DNA from: Tenacibaculum finnmarkense genomovar ulcerans
GTDB taxonomy: Bacteria; Bacteroidota; Bacteroidia; Flavobacteriales; Flavobacteriaceae
DNA length: 64,000 nucleotides
Direction of reading: 5' to 3'
Assembly (NCBI RefSeq): GCF_900239495.1
Contig: NZ_OENE01000013.1
Span: 1 to 64,000 of the forward strand
The translations under genes and the position numbers were made by a program. Shown piece after piece: positions 8,885 through 19,162 of the stretch (positions are counted from its first letter, which is position 1; each line of letters opens with the position of its first letter). The notes under the pieces were generated by a model that was not told where the DNA came from, searched no databases, and saw nothing but the letters and a program-made list of their open reading frames with translations.

Positions 8885-8941
8885 ATGGGCTTTGACATTG
8901 ATATCGTCAAAGGAATTTATTGTAAATCTGAAAAAGTATAA
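8885..8941 (+). pseudogene. Relic of an aconitase gene start, or leader peptide, upstream of acnB
   Basis: An ATG opens 18 codons reading MGFDIDIVKGIYCKSEKV before a stop. The first residues line up without gaps with the start of the second aconitase at 12964 ([17 protein letters not shown]): nine identities in the first seventeen and mostly conservative changes elsewhere. The frame continues after the stop as KQLDDLAVIH, weakly like the following part of the aconitase. It lies 52 bases before acnB, downstream of a TACTTTTG -7 element (8853-8860), so it is probably in the acnB leader. I read it as the degraded 5' end of a lost or moved mitochondrial-type aconitase gene; a functional leader peptide is the alternative. 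Confidence 0.6.
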
Positions 8942-8993
8942 AAACAATTAGATGATTTAGCAGTAATCCATTAACATTAAAAACAAATCTTTT

Positions 8994-11771
8994 ATGAGTA
9001 TTTATAAAGATTATATAAAGGAAATTGAAGTTCGTAAAACTCAAGAACTTCATCCTAAACCAATTGATGGTGCTGAATTACTAAGCGAAATCATTACACA
9101 AATTAAAGATGTAAAAAATGAATACAGAGAAGATTCTCTAAACTTTTTTATCTATAATGTATTACCAGGAACAACAGCAGCAGCAACTGTAAAAGCATCA
9201 TTTTTAAAGGAAATTATTTTAGGAGAAACTACACTTAAAGAAATTACACCTTCTTTTGCATTTGAACAATTATCACACATGAAGGGAGGTCCTTCAATAA
9301 AAGTATTGTTAGATATTGCTTTAGGAAATGATACTGCTTTAGCAAAACAAGCAAGTGACGTTTTAAAAACACAAGTTTTTCTTTACGAAGCAGATACTGA
9401 ACGTTTAGAAGAAGCTTTCAAAAACGGAAATAATTTCGCAAAAGAGATTATAGAAAGTTATGCTAAAGCTGAGTTTTTTACAAAGCTTCCTGCAATTGAA
9501 GAGGAAATTAAAATAGTTACTTTTGTAGCAGGTATCGGAGATATTTCTACTGATTTACTTTCGCCAGGAGGTGATGCACATTCTCGTTCTGACCGTGAAT
9601 TACATGGTCAATGTTTGTTCGAACATAATAAAGAGCAACAACAAGAGCTGATTGCTTTACAAAAACAACACCCTGATAAAAGAGTGATGTTAATTGCCGA
9701 TAAAGGTACAATGGGAGTTGGTTCATCTAGAATGTCAGGTGTAAATAACGTGGCTTTATGGACAGGTATAAAATCGAGCCCTTATGTTCCTTTTATAAAT
9801 ATAGCGCCAATTATTGCAGGAACAAACGGAATTTCTCCAATTTTTTTAACAACCGTTGGAGTAACTGGAGGTATTGGTATTGATCTTAAAAACTGGGTTA
9901 AACAAAAGGATGAAGCAGGTAACACTGTTAGAGATGCTGATGGAGAACCTATTTTAAAAGAAGCATATTCTGTAGCTACAGGTACTGTACTTACTGTAAA
10001 TACTAAAGAGAAAAAATTATACAACGGAACGCAAGAATTAATGGACATTTCTGCTTCATTAACTCCTCAAAAAGCTGAGTTTATAAAAGCTGGAGGATCT
10101 TACGCTGTTGTATTTGGTAAAAAATTACAAGCCTTTGCTTCAAAAGTATTAGGTACTGATATTATTCCTGTATTTGCTTCATCAAAAGAAATTTCAATTG
10201 AAGGACAGGGATTAACTGCCGTTGAAAAAATATTTAATAAAAATGCGGTTGGTACAACTCCAGGTAAAGTTTTACATGCAGGTTCTGATGTTCGTGTTGA
10301 AGTAAATATTGTAGGTTCGCAAGATACTACAGGGCTGATGACTTCTCAAGAATTAGAGATGATGGCAGCAACTGTAATTTCTCCTATTGTTGATGGTGGA
10401 TACCAATCGGGTTGTCATACCGCTTCAGTTTGGGATGATAAATCAAAAGCAAATATTCCTAGACTGATGAAGTTTATGAATGATTTTGGTTTAATCACCG
10501 CAAGAGATCCTCAGAATAAATACAAGCCAATGACCGATGTAATTCACAAGGTTTTAAACGACCTTACTGTGGATGATTGGGCAATAATTATCGGTGGAGA
10601 TTCTCATACAAGAATGTCAAAAGGTGTTGCTTTTGGTGCAGATTCAGGAACCGTTGCCTTGGCACTTGCTACAGGTGAGGCGTCTATGCCAATTCCTCAA
10701 TCGGTAAAAGTTACCTTTAAAGGAGAGATGAAAAGCTATATGGATTTTCGTGATGTTGTTCATGCAACTCAATCTCAAATGCTTGATAAATTTGATGGTG
10801 AAAATGTTTTTCAAGGGAAAATTATTGAAGTTCATATAGGAACACTTACTGCCGATCAAGCATTTACTTTTACAGATTGGACTGCAGAAATGAAAGCAAA
10901 AGCTTCTATCTGTATTTCTGAAGATGCTACTTTAATCGAATCATTAGAGATTGCGAAAGGTAGAATTCAGATTATGATCGACAAGAAAATGGACAACCAA
11001 AAACAGGTTCTTCAAGGATTGATTGATATTGCTGATAAAAGAATTTTAGAAATTAAATCTGGTGATAAGCCAGCATTAACTCCTGATGCAAATGCAAAGT
11101 ATTTTGCAGAATTTGAAGTAGATTTAGATCTTATCAATGAGCCAATGATTGCAGATCCTGATGTATATAATGACGATGTTTCTAAACGTTATACACATGA
11201 TACTATTAGACCGCTTTCTTTTTACGGAGGAGATAAAAAAGTAGATTTAGGATTTATTGGATCGTGTATGGTTCATAAAGGTGATATGAAAATTTTGGCT
11301 CAAATGCTTAAAAACATTGAAGAGCAAAAAGGTAAAGTTGAATTTAAAGCCCCTTTAGTTGTTGCACCACCTACTTATAATATTGTAGATGAATTAAAAG
11401 CAGAAGGTGATTGGGCAGTTTTACAAAAATATTCTGGTTTCGAATTTGACGATAATGACCCTAAAGGATCGGCACGTACAAAATACGAAAACATGTTATA
11501 TTTAGAGCGTCCTGGTTGTAACCTTTGTATGGGGAATCAAGAAAAAGCATCGGTTGGTGATACTGTAATGGCAACATCTACACGTCTTTTTCAAGGAAGA
11601 GTTGTTAAAGATTCTAAAGATAAAAAAGGAGAATCGTTACTTTCATCAACACCAGTTGTTGTTTTATCTACAATATTAGGAAGAACTCCTTCGATTGAAG
11701 AATACGTTGCTGCGGTAAAAGGTATCAACTTAACAATGTTTAAGCCTTCTCATAAATTATTAGTAAAATAA
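8994..11771 (+). CDS. acnB: Bifunctional aconitate hydratase 2 / 2-methylisocitrate dehydratase
   Basis: A 925-residue cytosolic [4Fe-4S] enzyme interconverting citrate and isocitrate in the TCA cycle and able to act on 2-methylisocitrate. The N-terminal ~150 residues are the HEAT-like helical domain specific to AcnB, followed by the swivel domain and the catalytic core. Cluster ligands: Cys758 (GSCMVHKGD) and the two cysteines of RPGCNLCMGNQ (about 841 and 844). The length is slightly above E. coli AcnB (865). It is transcribed alone, with a terminator 50 bases downstream. A second, unrelated-length aconitase follows at 12964, a pairing common in flavobacteria. Confidence 0.96.
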   Translation: MSIYKDYIKEIEVRKTQELHPKPIDGAELLSEIITQIKDVKNEYREDSLNFFIYNVLPGTTAAATVKASFLKEIILGETTLKEITPSFAFEQLSHMKGGPSIKVLLDIALGNDTALAKQASDVLKTQVFLYEADTERLEEAFKNGNNFAKEIIESYAKAEFFTKLPAIEEEIKIVTFVAGIGDISTDLLSPGGDAHSRSDRELHGQCLFEHNKEQQQELIALQKQHPDKRVMLIADKGTMGVGSSRMSGVNNVALWTGIKSSPYVPFINIAPIIAGTNGISPIFLTTVGVTGGIGIDLKNWVKQKDEAGNTVRDADGEPILKEAYSVATGTVLTVNTKEKKLYNGTQELMDISASLTPQKAEFIKAGGSYAVVFGKKLQAFASKVLGTDIIPVFASSKEISIEGQGLTAVEKIFNKNAVGTTPGKVLHAGSDVRVEVNIVGSQDTTGLMTSQELEMMAATVISPIVDGGYQSGCHTASVWDDKSKANIPRLMKFMNDFGLITARDPQNKYKPMTDVIHKVLNDLTVDDWAIIIGGDSHTRMSKGVAFGADSGTVALALATGEASMPIPQSVKVTFKGEMKSYMDFRDVVHATQSQMLDKFDGENVFQGKIIEVHIGTLTADQAFTFTDWTAEMKAKASICISEDATLIESLEIAKGRIQIMIDKKMDNQKQVLQGLIDIADKRILEIKSGDKPALTPDANAKYFAEFEVDLDLINEPMIADPDVYNDDVSKRYTHDTIRPLSFYGGDKKVDLGFIGSCMVHKGDMKILAQMLKNIEEQKGKVEFKAPLVVAPPTYNIVDELKAEGDWAVLQKYSGFEFDDNDPKGSARTKYENMLYLERPGCNLCMGNQEKASVGDTVMATSTRLFQGRVVKDSKDKKGESLLSSTPVVVLSTILGRTPSIEEYVAAVKGINLTMFKPSHKLLVK

Positions 11772-11816
11772 TTACAGGATGATTTTATAAAAATCATTTT
11801 AATATAATAGTTATCA

Positions 11817-11848
11817 AAACCAATGAAGTTCGCTTCATTGGTTTTTTT
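11817..11848 (+). terminator. acnB terminator
   Basis: AACCAATGAAG-TTCG-CTTCATTGGTT is a perfect stem with a tetraloop followed by TTTTTTG. Confidence 0.92.
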
Positions 11849-11849
11849 G

Positions 11850-12672
11850 TTTTTGTAAATTTTAGATTTTGCTAGTGTGAGGGTTTACGCTGGTATCGTA
11901 TAAAATATCGAATCCGTCAAGCTGAATTTATTTCATTTTCACATTCTGATTTTTCATAATTATTTACTACAGTTATTTTTCAATTCGATGAGAATAGAAG
12001 CTTAACTAAATAATTTTATTTATTAGGATAAAAAAGTTATCGATACCATTTTTTTTGAAGGATAAAAAATCACTCGAACTGAGAGTTTATAGTTTACAGT
12101 GTTTTTTTTTGTAAATTTTAGAATTGTCTAGTGCGAGGATTACGCTCGTATCGTATAAAATATCGAATCCGTCAAGCTGAATTTATTTCAGTTTCACATT
12201 CTGATTTTCCATAATTATTTACTACAGATATTTTTCAATTCGATGAGAATAGAAGCTTAACTAAATAATTTTATTTATTAGGATAAAAAACTTCTCGATA
12301 CCATTTTTTTTGAAGGATGAAAAATCACTCGAACTGAGAGTTTATAGTTTACAGTGTTTTTGTTTTTCTAAATTTTAGATTTTGCTAGTGTGAGGGTTTA
12401 CGCTCGTATCGTATAAAATATCGAATCCGTCAAGCTGAATTTATTTCATTTTCACATTCTGATTTGCCATAATTATTTACTACAGATATTTTTCAATTCG
12501 ATGAGAATAGAAGCATAACTAAATAGTTGTTTTATTAGGATGAAAAATCACTCGATACCATTTTTTTGAAGGATAAAAAATCACTCGAACTGACAGTGTG
12601 TTTTTGTTTTTCTAAATTTTAGATTTTGCTAGTGCGAGGGTCACGCTGGTATCGTATAAAATATTGAATCCT
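11850..12672. repeat. Tandem array of a ~250-bp intergenic repeat, 3.3 copies
   Basis: The word CTAGTGTGAGG (or its close variants) recurs at 11872, 12128, 12385 and 12629, giving periods of 256, 257 and 244. Each full unit contains GGTATCGTATAAAATATCGA, then ATCCGTCAAGCTGAATTTAT, GATGAGAATAGAAGC and AAAAAATCACTCGAACTGA. The fourth copy is truncated. Part of the unit is shared with the repeats at 129-435 and near 17.5 kb. No credible reading frame runs through it. It separates the two aconitase genes. Confidence 0.9.
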
Positions 12673-12739
12673 AATCTTTAATTCTGTTAAATTCTAAATT
12701 TAAAACTAAAGTTACTTATTTTGTTAATGAGTACAAATT

Positions 12740-12826
12740 CCTAGCCCCGATTGACGCTTTGTTTGAGCTCTTTTTTTGATTTTTCTTCAAAAAAAAGCGA
12801 GTGCGGAAAGCGGGAAATTGCTTCAA
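12740..12826 (+). repeat. Dispersed ~95-nt structured element, copy C
   Basis: Same blocks as copy A: CCTAGCCCCGATTGACGC, GAGCTC, a shorter A/T core, GCGAGTGCGGAAAGCGGGAA and GCTTCAA. It differs by one base in the left pairing arm (TTGACGC instead of TTGAAGC), which would weaken the outer helix. It lies between the tandem array and the second aconitase. Confidence 0.75.
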
Positions 12827-12963
12827 ATTAATATTCAAATAACTGATTATAATAGACTTAAAACTGATGATTTCTTTTTTATAATGATTCTATATTGATC
12901 TGTGTTTTTTTGTAGTCGAAATATATTTTGTACTTTTTAAGTACTTAATATAATAACAATCTT

Positions 12964-15231
12964 ATGGCATTTGATATTGATATGATTAAAGCCGTTTACG
13001 GTAAATTAGAGGAACGTGTAAAATTAGCTCGAAAATTAACAAACAAGCCTTTAACACTTTCTGAGAAAATTTTATATACGCATTTGTGGGACGAAAAAGC
13101 AACGTCTCCTTTTAAAAGAGGAACAGATTATGTCGATTTTGCGCCCGATAGAATTGCCTGTCAGGATGCTACGGCACAAATGGCTTTGTTGCAATTTATG
13201 CAAGCGGGTAAAAAACAAGTGGCTGTTCCGACAACGGTGCATTGTGATCATTTAATTCAAGCAAAAAATGGTGCTTCTTCTGATTTGCAAGCGGCTTTAA
13301 ATAATTCAAATGAGGTTTTTAATTTCTTAGAATCGGTATCTAATAAATATGGTATCGGTTTTTGGAAACCTGGTGCCGGAATTATTCATCAGGTGGTTTT
13401 AGAAAATTATGCCTTTCCTGGTGGAATGATGATTGGTACTGATTCGCATACCGTAAATGCGGGTGGACTAGGGATGGTTGCTATTGGTGTTGGGGGTGCC
13501 GATGCCGTAGATGTTATGGCGGGAATGCCTTGGGAATTGAAATTTCCGAAATTAATTGGTGTGAAATTAACAGGTAAATTATCTGGTTGGACAGCACCAA
13601 AAGATGTAATTTTAAAAGTTGCTGGTATTGTTTCTGCAAAAGGAGGAACAGGGGCAATTGTTGAATATTTTGGCGAAGGTGCTATTGGAATGTCATGTAC
13701 TGGTAAGGGAACAATTTGTAATATGGGTGCCGAAATAGGTGCTACAACTTCTACTTTTGGTTATGATAAATCGATGGAGCGTTATTTGCGTGCTACCGAT
13801 AGAAGTGATGTTGCCGATGCGGCGAATTTAGTGAAAGAACATTTAACGGGTGATCCGCAAGTGTATGAAAACCCTGAGAAATATTTTGATCAGGTTATTG
13901 AAATTAATTTATCGGAATTAGGTCCTTTAATTAATGGTCCTTTTACACCAGATTTATCTACAAAAATTGGTGGTGATATGACCGAGAAAGCTACTGAAAA
14001 TAAGTGGCCTTTAAAAGTTGAATGGGGATTAATCGGTTCTTGTACAAATTCTTCTTATGAAGATTTATCAAGAGCTTCGTCAATTGCACAGCAAGCGATT
14101 GATAAAGGTTTGAAAACAAAAGCTGATTTTGGAATTAATCCTGGTTCTGAAAAAGTAAGATATACCGCAGATAGAGATGGGATTTTAGGAATTTTTGAAA
14201 AGCTAGATGCGACTATTTTTACCAATGCTTGTGGTCCGTGTATCGGGCAATGGGCTCGGTATGAAGATCCAAAAAATGCACCGAAAAATTCAATCATTCA
14301 TTCGTTTAATAGAAACTTTGCAAAACGTGCCGATGGAAACCCAAATACCCACGCTTTTGTTGCTTCGCCAGAAATGGTTGCAGCAATTACTATTGCGGGG
14401 CGTTTAGATTTTAATCCGATAACAGATTTTTTAATTAATGAAAATGGTGAAGAGGTAATGCTTGATGAACCAACTGGCTGGGAGTTGCCGCCAAAAGGTT
14501 TTGAGGTAAAAGATGATGGATATTTGGCACCAACAGAAGATGGAAGTGGCATTGAAATTAAAGTAAATCCAAAATCTAACCGTTTAGAATTATTAACACC
14601 TTTTACTCCGTTAGGTAATAATATTACGGGTGCAAAATTATTAATTAAAGCCTTTGGAAAATGTACTACCGATCATATTTCTATGGCGGGTCCTTGGTTG
14701 CGCTATAGAGGTCATTTAGATAATATTTCAAATAACTGTTTAATTGGTGCTGTAAATGCTTTTGGAAAAAAGACGAATTTTATAAAAAATCAATTAGATG
14801 GACAGTTTGGCGCCGTGCCAGATGTAGCTCGTAAATATAAAGCGGCGGATGTAAAAACAATTGTTGTTGGTGATCATAATTATGGAGAGGGTTCGTCAAG
14901 AGAACATGCCGCGATGGAGCCTCGTCATTTAGGAGTTGCAGCGGTTATTGTAAAATCGTTTGCACGTATTCATGAAACGAATTTGAAAAAACAAGGAATG
15001 TTAGGATTGACTTTTTCAGAAGAATCTGATTATGATTTAATTCAAGAGGATGATACATTTAATTTTATTGATTTAAATGAATTTGCTCCAGCAAAACAAT
15101 TAACGATTGAAATTGTTCATGCTGATAATTCTAAAGATATTATTAAAGTAAATCATACCTATAATAAAGGACAGATTTCATGGTATAATGAAGGTTCTGC
15201 CTTGAATTTAATTAAAAAAGAAAATTCTTAA
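12964..15231 (+). CDS. acn: Aconitate hydratase, mitochondrial type
   Basis: A 755-residue [4Fe-4S] aconitase of the eukaryotic-mitochondrial (ACO2-like) branch, catalysing citrate to isocitrate in the TCA cycle. Cluster ligands are Cys360 ([10 protein letters not shown]), Cys423 and Cys426 ([10 protein letters not shown]). The C-terminal swivel domain carries the substrate-binding [14 protein letters not shown]. Length is typical. The start ATG gives [13 protein letters not shown], the usual N-terminus of this branch, and the same words appear as a relic at 8885. It is transcribed alone and ends at a terminator. Presence of both AcnB and this enzyme suggests conditional use of each, for example under oxidative stress; that is inference. 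Confidence 0.95.
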   Translation: MAFDIDMIKAVYGKLEERVKLARKLTNKPLTLSEKILYTHLWDEKATSPFKRGTDYVDFAPDRIACQDATAQMALLQFMQAGKKQVAVPTTVHCDHLIQAKNGASSDLQAALNNSNEVFNFLESVSNKYGIGFWKPGAGIIHQVVLENYAFPGGMMIGTDSHTVNAGGLGMVAIGVGGADAVDVMAGMPWELKFPKLIGVKLTGKLSGWTAPKDVILKVAGIVSAKGGTGAIVEYFGEGAIGMSCTGKGTICNMGAEIGATTSTFGYDKSMERYLRATDRSDVADAANLVKEHLTGDPQVYENPEKYFDQVIEINLSELGPLINGPFTPDLSTKIGGDMTEKATENKWPLKVEWGLIGSCTNSSYEDLSRASSIAQQAIDKGLKTKADFGINPGSEKVRYTADRDGILGIFEKLDATIFTNACGPCIGQWARYEDPKNAPKNSIIHSFNRNFAKRADGNPNTHAFVASPEMVAAITIAGRLDFNPITDFLINENGEEVMLDEPTGWELPPKGFEVKDDGYLAPTEDGSGIEIKVNPKSNRLELLTPFTPLGNNITGAKLLIKAFGKCTTDHISMAGPWLRYRGHLDNISNNCLIGAVNAFGKKTNFIKNQLDGQFGAVPDVARKYKAADVKTIVVGDHNYGEGSSREHAAMEPRHLGVAAVIVKSFARIHETNLKKQGMLGLTFSEESDYDLIQEDDTFNFIDLNEFAPAKQLTIEIVHADNSKDIIKVNHTYNKGQISWYNEGSALNLIKKENS

Positions 15232-15251
15232 TTTTTTTTAATCACATATAT

Positions 15252-15283
15252 AAAACTCTAGATGAAAATCTGGAGTTTTTTTT
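15252..15283 (+). terminator. Terminator of the second aconitase gene
   Basis: AAAACTCTAGAT and ATCTGGAGTTTT form a stem with one wobble around a short loop, followed by a T-run, 20 bases after the stop. Confidence 0.85.
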
Positions 15284-15709
15284 GTTTTAGAGCTTGTTTA
15301 TATTTTATGCTGAATTTATTTCGCTATCACATAAGAATTTAAATAGGCGATAAGTAGTATTTTTTTTATCATTTTTAATTTTATGTTTTTAACAATAAAT
15401 TTAAACCTTAAATTAAATATAATAAAACCAAAAAAACTATATTTGTAATTCAACTAGCGTATTATAGCCTATAACTATAGTACCTTTTTGTAGAATCAGT
15501 CATTATGTTTAGTGGTTTTTTAGCCTATAACTAAATTACCCTTTACACAATATGATTACTAATAATTATTTTTAGGTGTAAGCTTTTATTAATTTTATTA
15601 AAAGAAGAATCTTAAAATGATAAAAAATGTAAAATAGCATTAAATTATAATAAACAATATTATTTAATTGAGTTTTATTTTTATATTTACTTTTTAAAAA
15701 AACGAATAC
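15284..15709. other. Gene-free stretch upstream of fabG
   Basis: No coding frame is convincing. It holds a degenerate copy of the dispersed word GCTGAATTTATTTC (about 15310), a TATATTTG promoter-like element (15438-15445), and two direct copies of TAGCCTATAACTA 57 bases apart (15464 and 15521), each followed by a TACC(C)TTT word. The paired copies could be regulator sites for fabG, whose start is about 190 bases downstream; nothing else supports this. Confidence 0.4.
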
Positions 15710-16456
15710 ATGAAACTTTTAAAAGATAAAACAGCAATTATTACAGGAGCTACTAGAGGAATCGGTAGGGGTATTGCATTAGAATTTGCAAACCAAGGAT
15801 GTAATATTGCGTTTACTTATAGTTCATCGGTTGAAGCAGCAACAGCTTTGGAAAATGAATTAACAACTTTAGGTGTAAAAGCAAAAGGATATCAATCTAA
15901 CGCAGCGGATTTTGATGCAGCTCAAGAATTAGCAAAAAATGTTTTAGAGGAATTTAAAACAATTGATGTACTTGTAAATAATGCGGGTATTACCAAAGAC
16001 AATTTATTGATGCGTATTTCAGAAACTGATTTTGATAAGGTTATTGAAGTTAATTTAAAATCTGTTTTTAATTTAACAAAAGCTGTTATCAGACCAATGA
16101 TGAAACAACGAGCGGGCTCAATTATTAATATGAGTTCAGTTGTTGGATTAAAAGGAAATGCGGGTCAGGCAAATTATGCAGCTTCAAAAGCAGGAATTTT
16201 AGGTTTTTCTAAATCGGTAGCTTTAGAGTTAGGATCAAGAAATATTAGAAGTAACGTAGTTGCTCCTGGTTTTATTGAAACTGAAATGACAGCAAAATTA
16301 GATGAAAAAGTGGTAGATGCTTGGCGTAATGATATTCCTTTAAAAAGAGGAGGTACTCCAAAAGATATTGCAAACGCTTGTGTATTTTTAGCTTCGGATA
16401 TGAGTGCATATATTACAGGGCAAACATTATCGGTTGATGGAGGTATGTTAACATAA
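15710..16456 (+). CDS. fabG: 3-oxoacyl-[acyl-carrier-protein] reductase
   Basis: A 248-residue short-chain dehydrogenase that uses NADPH to reduce 3-oxoacyl-ACP in fatty-acid elongation. The cofactor motif TGATRGIGRG (13-22), the NNAG motif (about 88-91) and the catalytic triad Ser143, Tyr156, Lys160 (QANYAASK) are all intact, and the C-terminus ends YITGQTLSVDGGM as in genuine FabG. It stands alone rather than in a fab cluster, so another SDR reductase close to FabG cannot be fully excluded. It converges on the XRE gene across a shared terminator. Confidence 0.9.
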   Translation: MKLLKDKTAIITGATRGIGRGIALEFANQGCNIAFTYSSSVEAATALENELTTLGVKAKGYQSNAADFDAAQELAKNVLEEFKTIDVLVNNAGITKDNLLMRISETDFDKVIEVNLKSVFNLTKAVIRPMMKQRAGSIINMSSVVGLKGNAGQANYAASKAGILGFSKSVALELGSRNIRSNVVAPGFIETEMTAKLDEKVVDAWRNDIPLKRGGTPKDIANACVFLASDMSAYITGQTLSVDGGMLT

Positions 16457-16471
16457 AATATTTAGTACCAT

Positions 16472-16511
16472 AAAAAAAAGCGTAGCAATTTTAAATTGCT
16501 ACGCTTTTTTT
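16472..16511. terminator. Bidirectional terminator between fabG and the XRE gene
   Basis: AAAAAAAGCGTAGCAATTT and AAATTGCTACGCTTTTTTT form a perfect stem, with A-run and T-run on the two sides, between two convergent genes. Confidence 0.93.
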
Positions 16512-16928
16512 TTACTGATTAAATTCATTAAAACTCCCATCGTTATACAGCAGTATAATTTTCACTAATTTTTTATCACCGATATTAGGTGTCTTCATTT
16601 CTAAATCAACTTTTTTTATTAAATTTTCATCTGCAGAGAGTAGAGTTGGTTTTGTTTCCTCTTTATTTTCTGTGATTTCTTCTTTAATTTCTTCTACTAT
16701 AACAACTTTTTCTTTTTTAGGAAATTCTCCTTCGCCATATAAAAACCAATATAAATCTACTTCAGGAAATTTATTAACTGTTTTCATAACAAAATCTAAA
16801 CTAGGTTTATTTCTACCAGATAGAAGATGAGATATACTAGAGCGTTGTACCTCTATAGTATCTGCAAAAGTTGACGATGTTAAATTATAATACGAAAGTA
16901 TTTTTTTTAATCTGATAAGTATATCCAT
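16512..16928 (-). CDS. XRE-family helix-turn-helix transcriptional regulator
   Basis: 138 residues. An N-terminal Cro/CI-type HTH (about 5-60: LKKILSYYNLTSSTFADTIE, then VQRSSISHLLSGRNKPSLDFV) is followed by an acidic linker rich in Glu/Lys (80-105) and a short C-terminal segment. The SxxxFAxxxxVxRSSISxLLxGRNKPS pattern is classic for this fold. A minus-strand promoter (TTG-N20-TATCTTTG, 16965-16995) is bracketed by two TTACAnnTGTAA-type palindromes, one in the spacer and one in the leader, so autorepression is likely. More copies of the palindrome lie 1-1.4 kb upstream in gene-free DNA. Its physiological target is unknown. Confidence 0.85.
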   Translation of the reverse strand: MDILIRLKKILSYYNLTSSTFADTIEVQRSSISHLLSGRNKPSLDFVMKTVNKFPEVDLYWFLYGEGEFPKKEKVVIVEEIKEEITENKEETKPTLLSADENLIKKVDLEMKTPNIGDKKLVKIILLYNDGSFNEFNQ

Positions 16929-16935
16929 AACTGAG

Positions 16936-16995
16936 TTACATTTGTAAGTGTGTTTTTAATAGGTCAAAGATATACATATGTAAATAAAAAAGCAA
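16936..16995 (-). promoter_or_regulatory. XRE gene promoter with two operator-like palindromes
   Basis: On the minus strand, TTG (16993-16995), a 20-base spacer and TATCTTTG (16965-16972) form a consensus Bacteroidota promoter. ATACATATGTAA (16972-16983) overlaps the -7 edge and the spacer, and TTACATTTGTAA (16936-16947) lies about ten bases beyond the predicted start. Both fit a TTACAnnTGTAA operator of a dimeric HTH protein. Confidence 0.65.
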
Positions 16996-18983
16996 CTTTT
17001 AGACCTGTTTTTGCTAAATGTAATCTTTTACTAGAGATTAAGCTATCTAAAGTTATGTAAATAAGCAGTTTCTAATTTTTATATAATAAAATATTAGAGC
17101 TTTGATTCTTTGTTTTTTCGCTATTTTAGTGAGTATTATTAATAAAAAGTGTTTAAAAACGGTTATTACAAAATACAATTATAATAATTTATGCTAATTG
17201 TAATTTATAAAAAGTTTCGAATTATAAATCTGTTGGAAAAGAAGAAGCTCTCTCTTTTTAAGTAACATCTGTAAGAGTTTTAAAACGAACTACTATATTT
17301 TATGAGACTGTTTAAGCTTTATAAAAAGTATCTTATCAGAAAAATAAAATCGTCAAACTTATTCTAATTTGACATCTTGTCTTTTTACCACAAACAATTT
17401 TGTGTATTTTCTGTTTTGAAGCTAAAGAGTTCTCTATATAATTTTTAAATAGGCGCTACCTAATAAGAAATCGCTAGGTCAACCTGGAATTTATTCAGGT
17501 TCGCATTTGCCGTTTCCCTTTTTTTGATGATTCTTGTCGTGAATTTGAGTGATTTTAAATGACTAGAAATATTTTGAAGAAAAAAAATCATTCGAACTGT
17601 CAGTTTTTTAAATTTTAAACGGCTTTAAGAAAAGTATCCTGTATTTTTTATTAAAATAGGAGGGATGTTATAATTTATAGCAACTTGTAGAGAGGGGATT
17701 CTGTTTAAAAATTAACTAAAGATCAGTTTTTTTTGGCTATGCTAAATTTATTTTGGATATAATAAGGCAAATGAAATTACAGAAACGGAAAACCCAGAAA
17801 CCAAACCGAAATAAATATCGATGTTCTTTAGGTTTAAAAAACATCTTTTAAAATTATATGAAGGTGGGAATCCCTCCTTAAAGAATGAAAATTTTGTGAT
17901 AAATTCAAATAATTAAATAGAGGAGTAGCGACTCAGAATCTGGAGTATTACAGTAAATTAATAGATACAAAAACTAATTACTATTGTAAATAGCCTAATT
18001 TTCTTACCACAGCAGGTGCGTTATTACAATTGTAATAACACATCTTACTCTTACTTACTTTACAAATGTGTTTAATTAATAGCGATATGTTAATGAGTCT
18101 TTTAGGTTTTTTTAAGGTTCTCAAAAGAAAAGCTAAATGCCTAGGTGCTTAGTTAACTACTTGTAGTATAGTCGAATACCTTTGATTACATAAGTGAAAT
18201 ACGGAATAATTCAGAACACTTTTACATCTGTAACTAATATTTGTTCCGTGCGAGAGTAGGGAAAATTCACTAATGTAACTAGAGAGGGTTGTTTTTTAGC
18301 ACTTTATCGTTAATTACATTTGTAATATAATATGTTTGCGATTTAAAATGAAATTTTAAAAATAAACTTAAACAAGAAAGCCCTCTTGTTTTTATTCGCT
18401 TTGTTTTATTTCGGTATTTAAAAGAAAATAGTAATAACCGAGGAACAATTAAATTAATGTACTTGATTGTTAAAAACATTAAATGATTAATAGCTTTTCA
18501 TTCTTTTCAAATCCTTTCGAATTTTGTTGATTTTAATTGTTTTTATTGATGCTAAAAAAAGTTTTTGAAGTTTTTTTTGGATTTTGAAGGAAAAAAATAA
18601 TTCGACGAACACTTAGAGTTTTCAATTTTTTACTTTTTACTGTAAAAACTACTAAAATTCAATTTAAAAGAAAAAACCGAGTTCGTCAACCTGAATTGAG
18701 TTCAGGGTTTACATCCTAATTAATTTGCCGTTTGCCGTATTTTTTAGCTTTATTTTTGATTTTTGATGATTCTGATTTTAATGACTCACTAAAAGGAATT
18801 AAAATAGAAAATAGTATCGATAATTTGAATTGTGTTTTTATTGATACTAAAAAAATAGTGCCGATATTTTTTTGAAGGTTTTTTGAATTTTGAAGGAAAA
18901 ATTACTCGATAACTGACACTTGATTTAATTTTTAAACAGTGATTTTTTTTAGATATCTTAATATTTCTTTTTAGCACAAATTT
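16996..18983. other. 2-kb gene-free region with a palindrome array and decayed repeats
   Basis: No reading frame looks like a real gene. Operator-like palindromes: perfect TTACAnnTGTAA at 18024-18035 (within a 20-bp palindrome 18020-18039), 18222-18233 and 18314-18325; one-mismatch versions at 17263-17274, 17978-17989 and about 18060-18071. The site at 18314 contains TACATTTG, and with TTG at 18289 makes a TTG-N23-TACATTTG promoter on the plus strand. Fragments of the dispersed repeat family occur near 17436-17600, 18590-18620, 18680-18715 and 18893-18920. It may be the remnant of a lost mobile element or encode an unrecognised RNA. Confidence 0.5.
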
Positions 18984-19068
18984 CTAGCCCCGATTGAAGC
19001 GATTGTTTGAGCTCCTTTTTTGATTTTTTCAAAAAAGAGCGAGTGCGGAAAGCGGGAAATTGCTTCAA
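18984..19068 (+). repeat. Dispersed ~95-nt structured element, copy D
   Basis: CTAGCCCCGATTGAAGC, GAGCTC, an A/T core, GAGCGAGTGCGGAAAGCGGG and GCTTCAA are all present. The outer TTGAAGC/GCTTCAA pairing is intact; the core hairpin is shorter than in copy A. It lies about 95 bases past the terminator-proximal end of purL. Confidence 0.75.
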
Positions 19069-19162
19069 AAAATTCTTGAAAAATCGATAGTTAATAATAA
19101 AGTAATTGATTCGGGTTTTTTTAAGGTTACTTAAAAGATAGCAGCGCTGTAAAAAGACCAAA

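Noticed and set aside
18279..18479. A minus-strand frame in the 17-19 kb gene-free region
   Set aside because: Translates an AT-rich stretch that also contains the operator palindromes; composition not protein-like.
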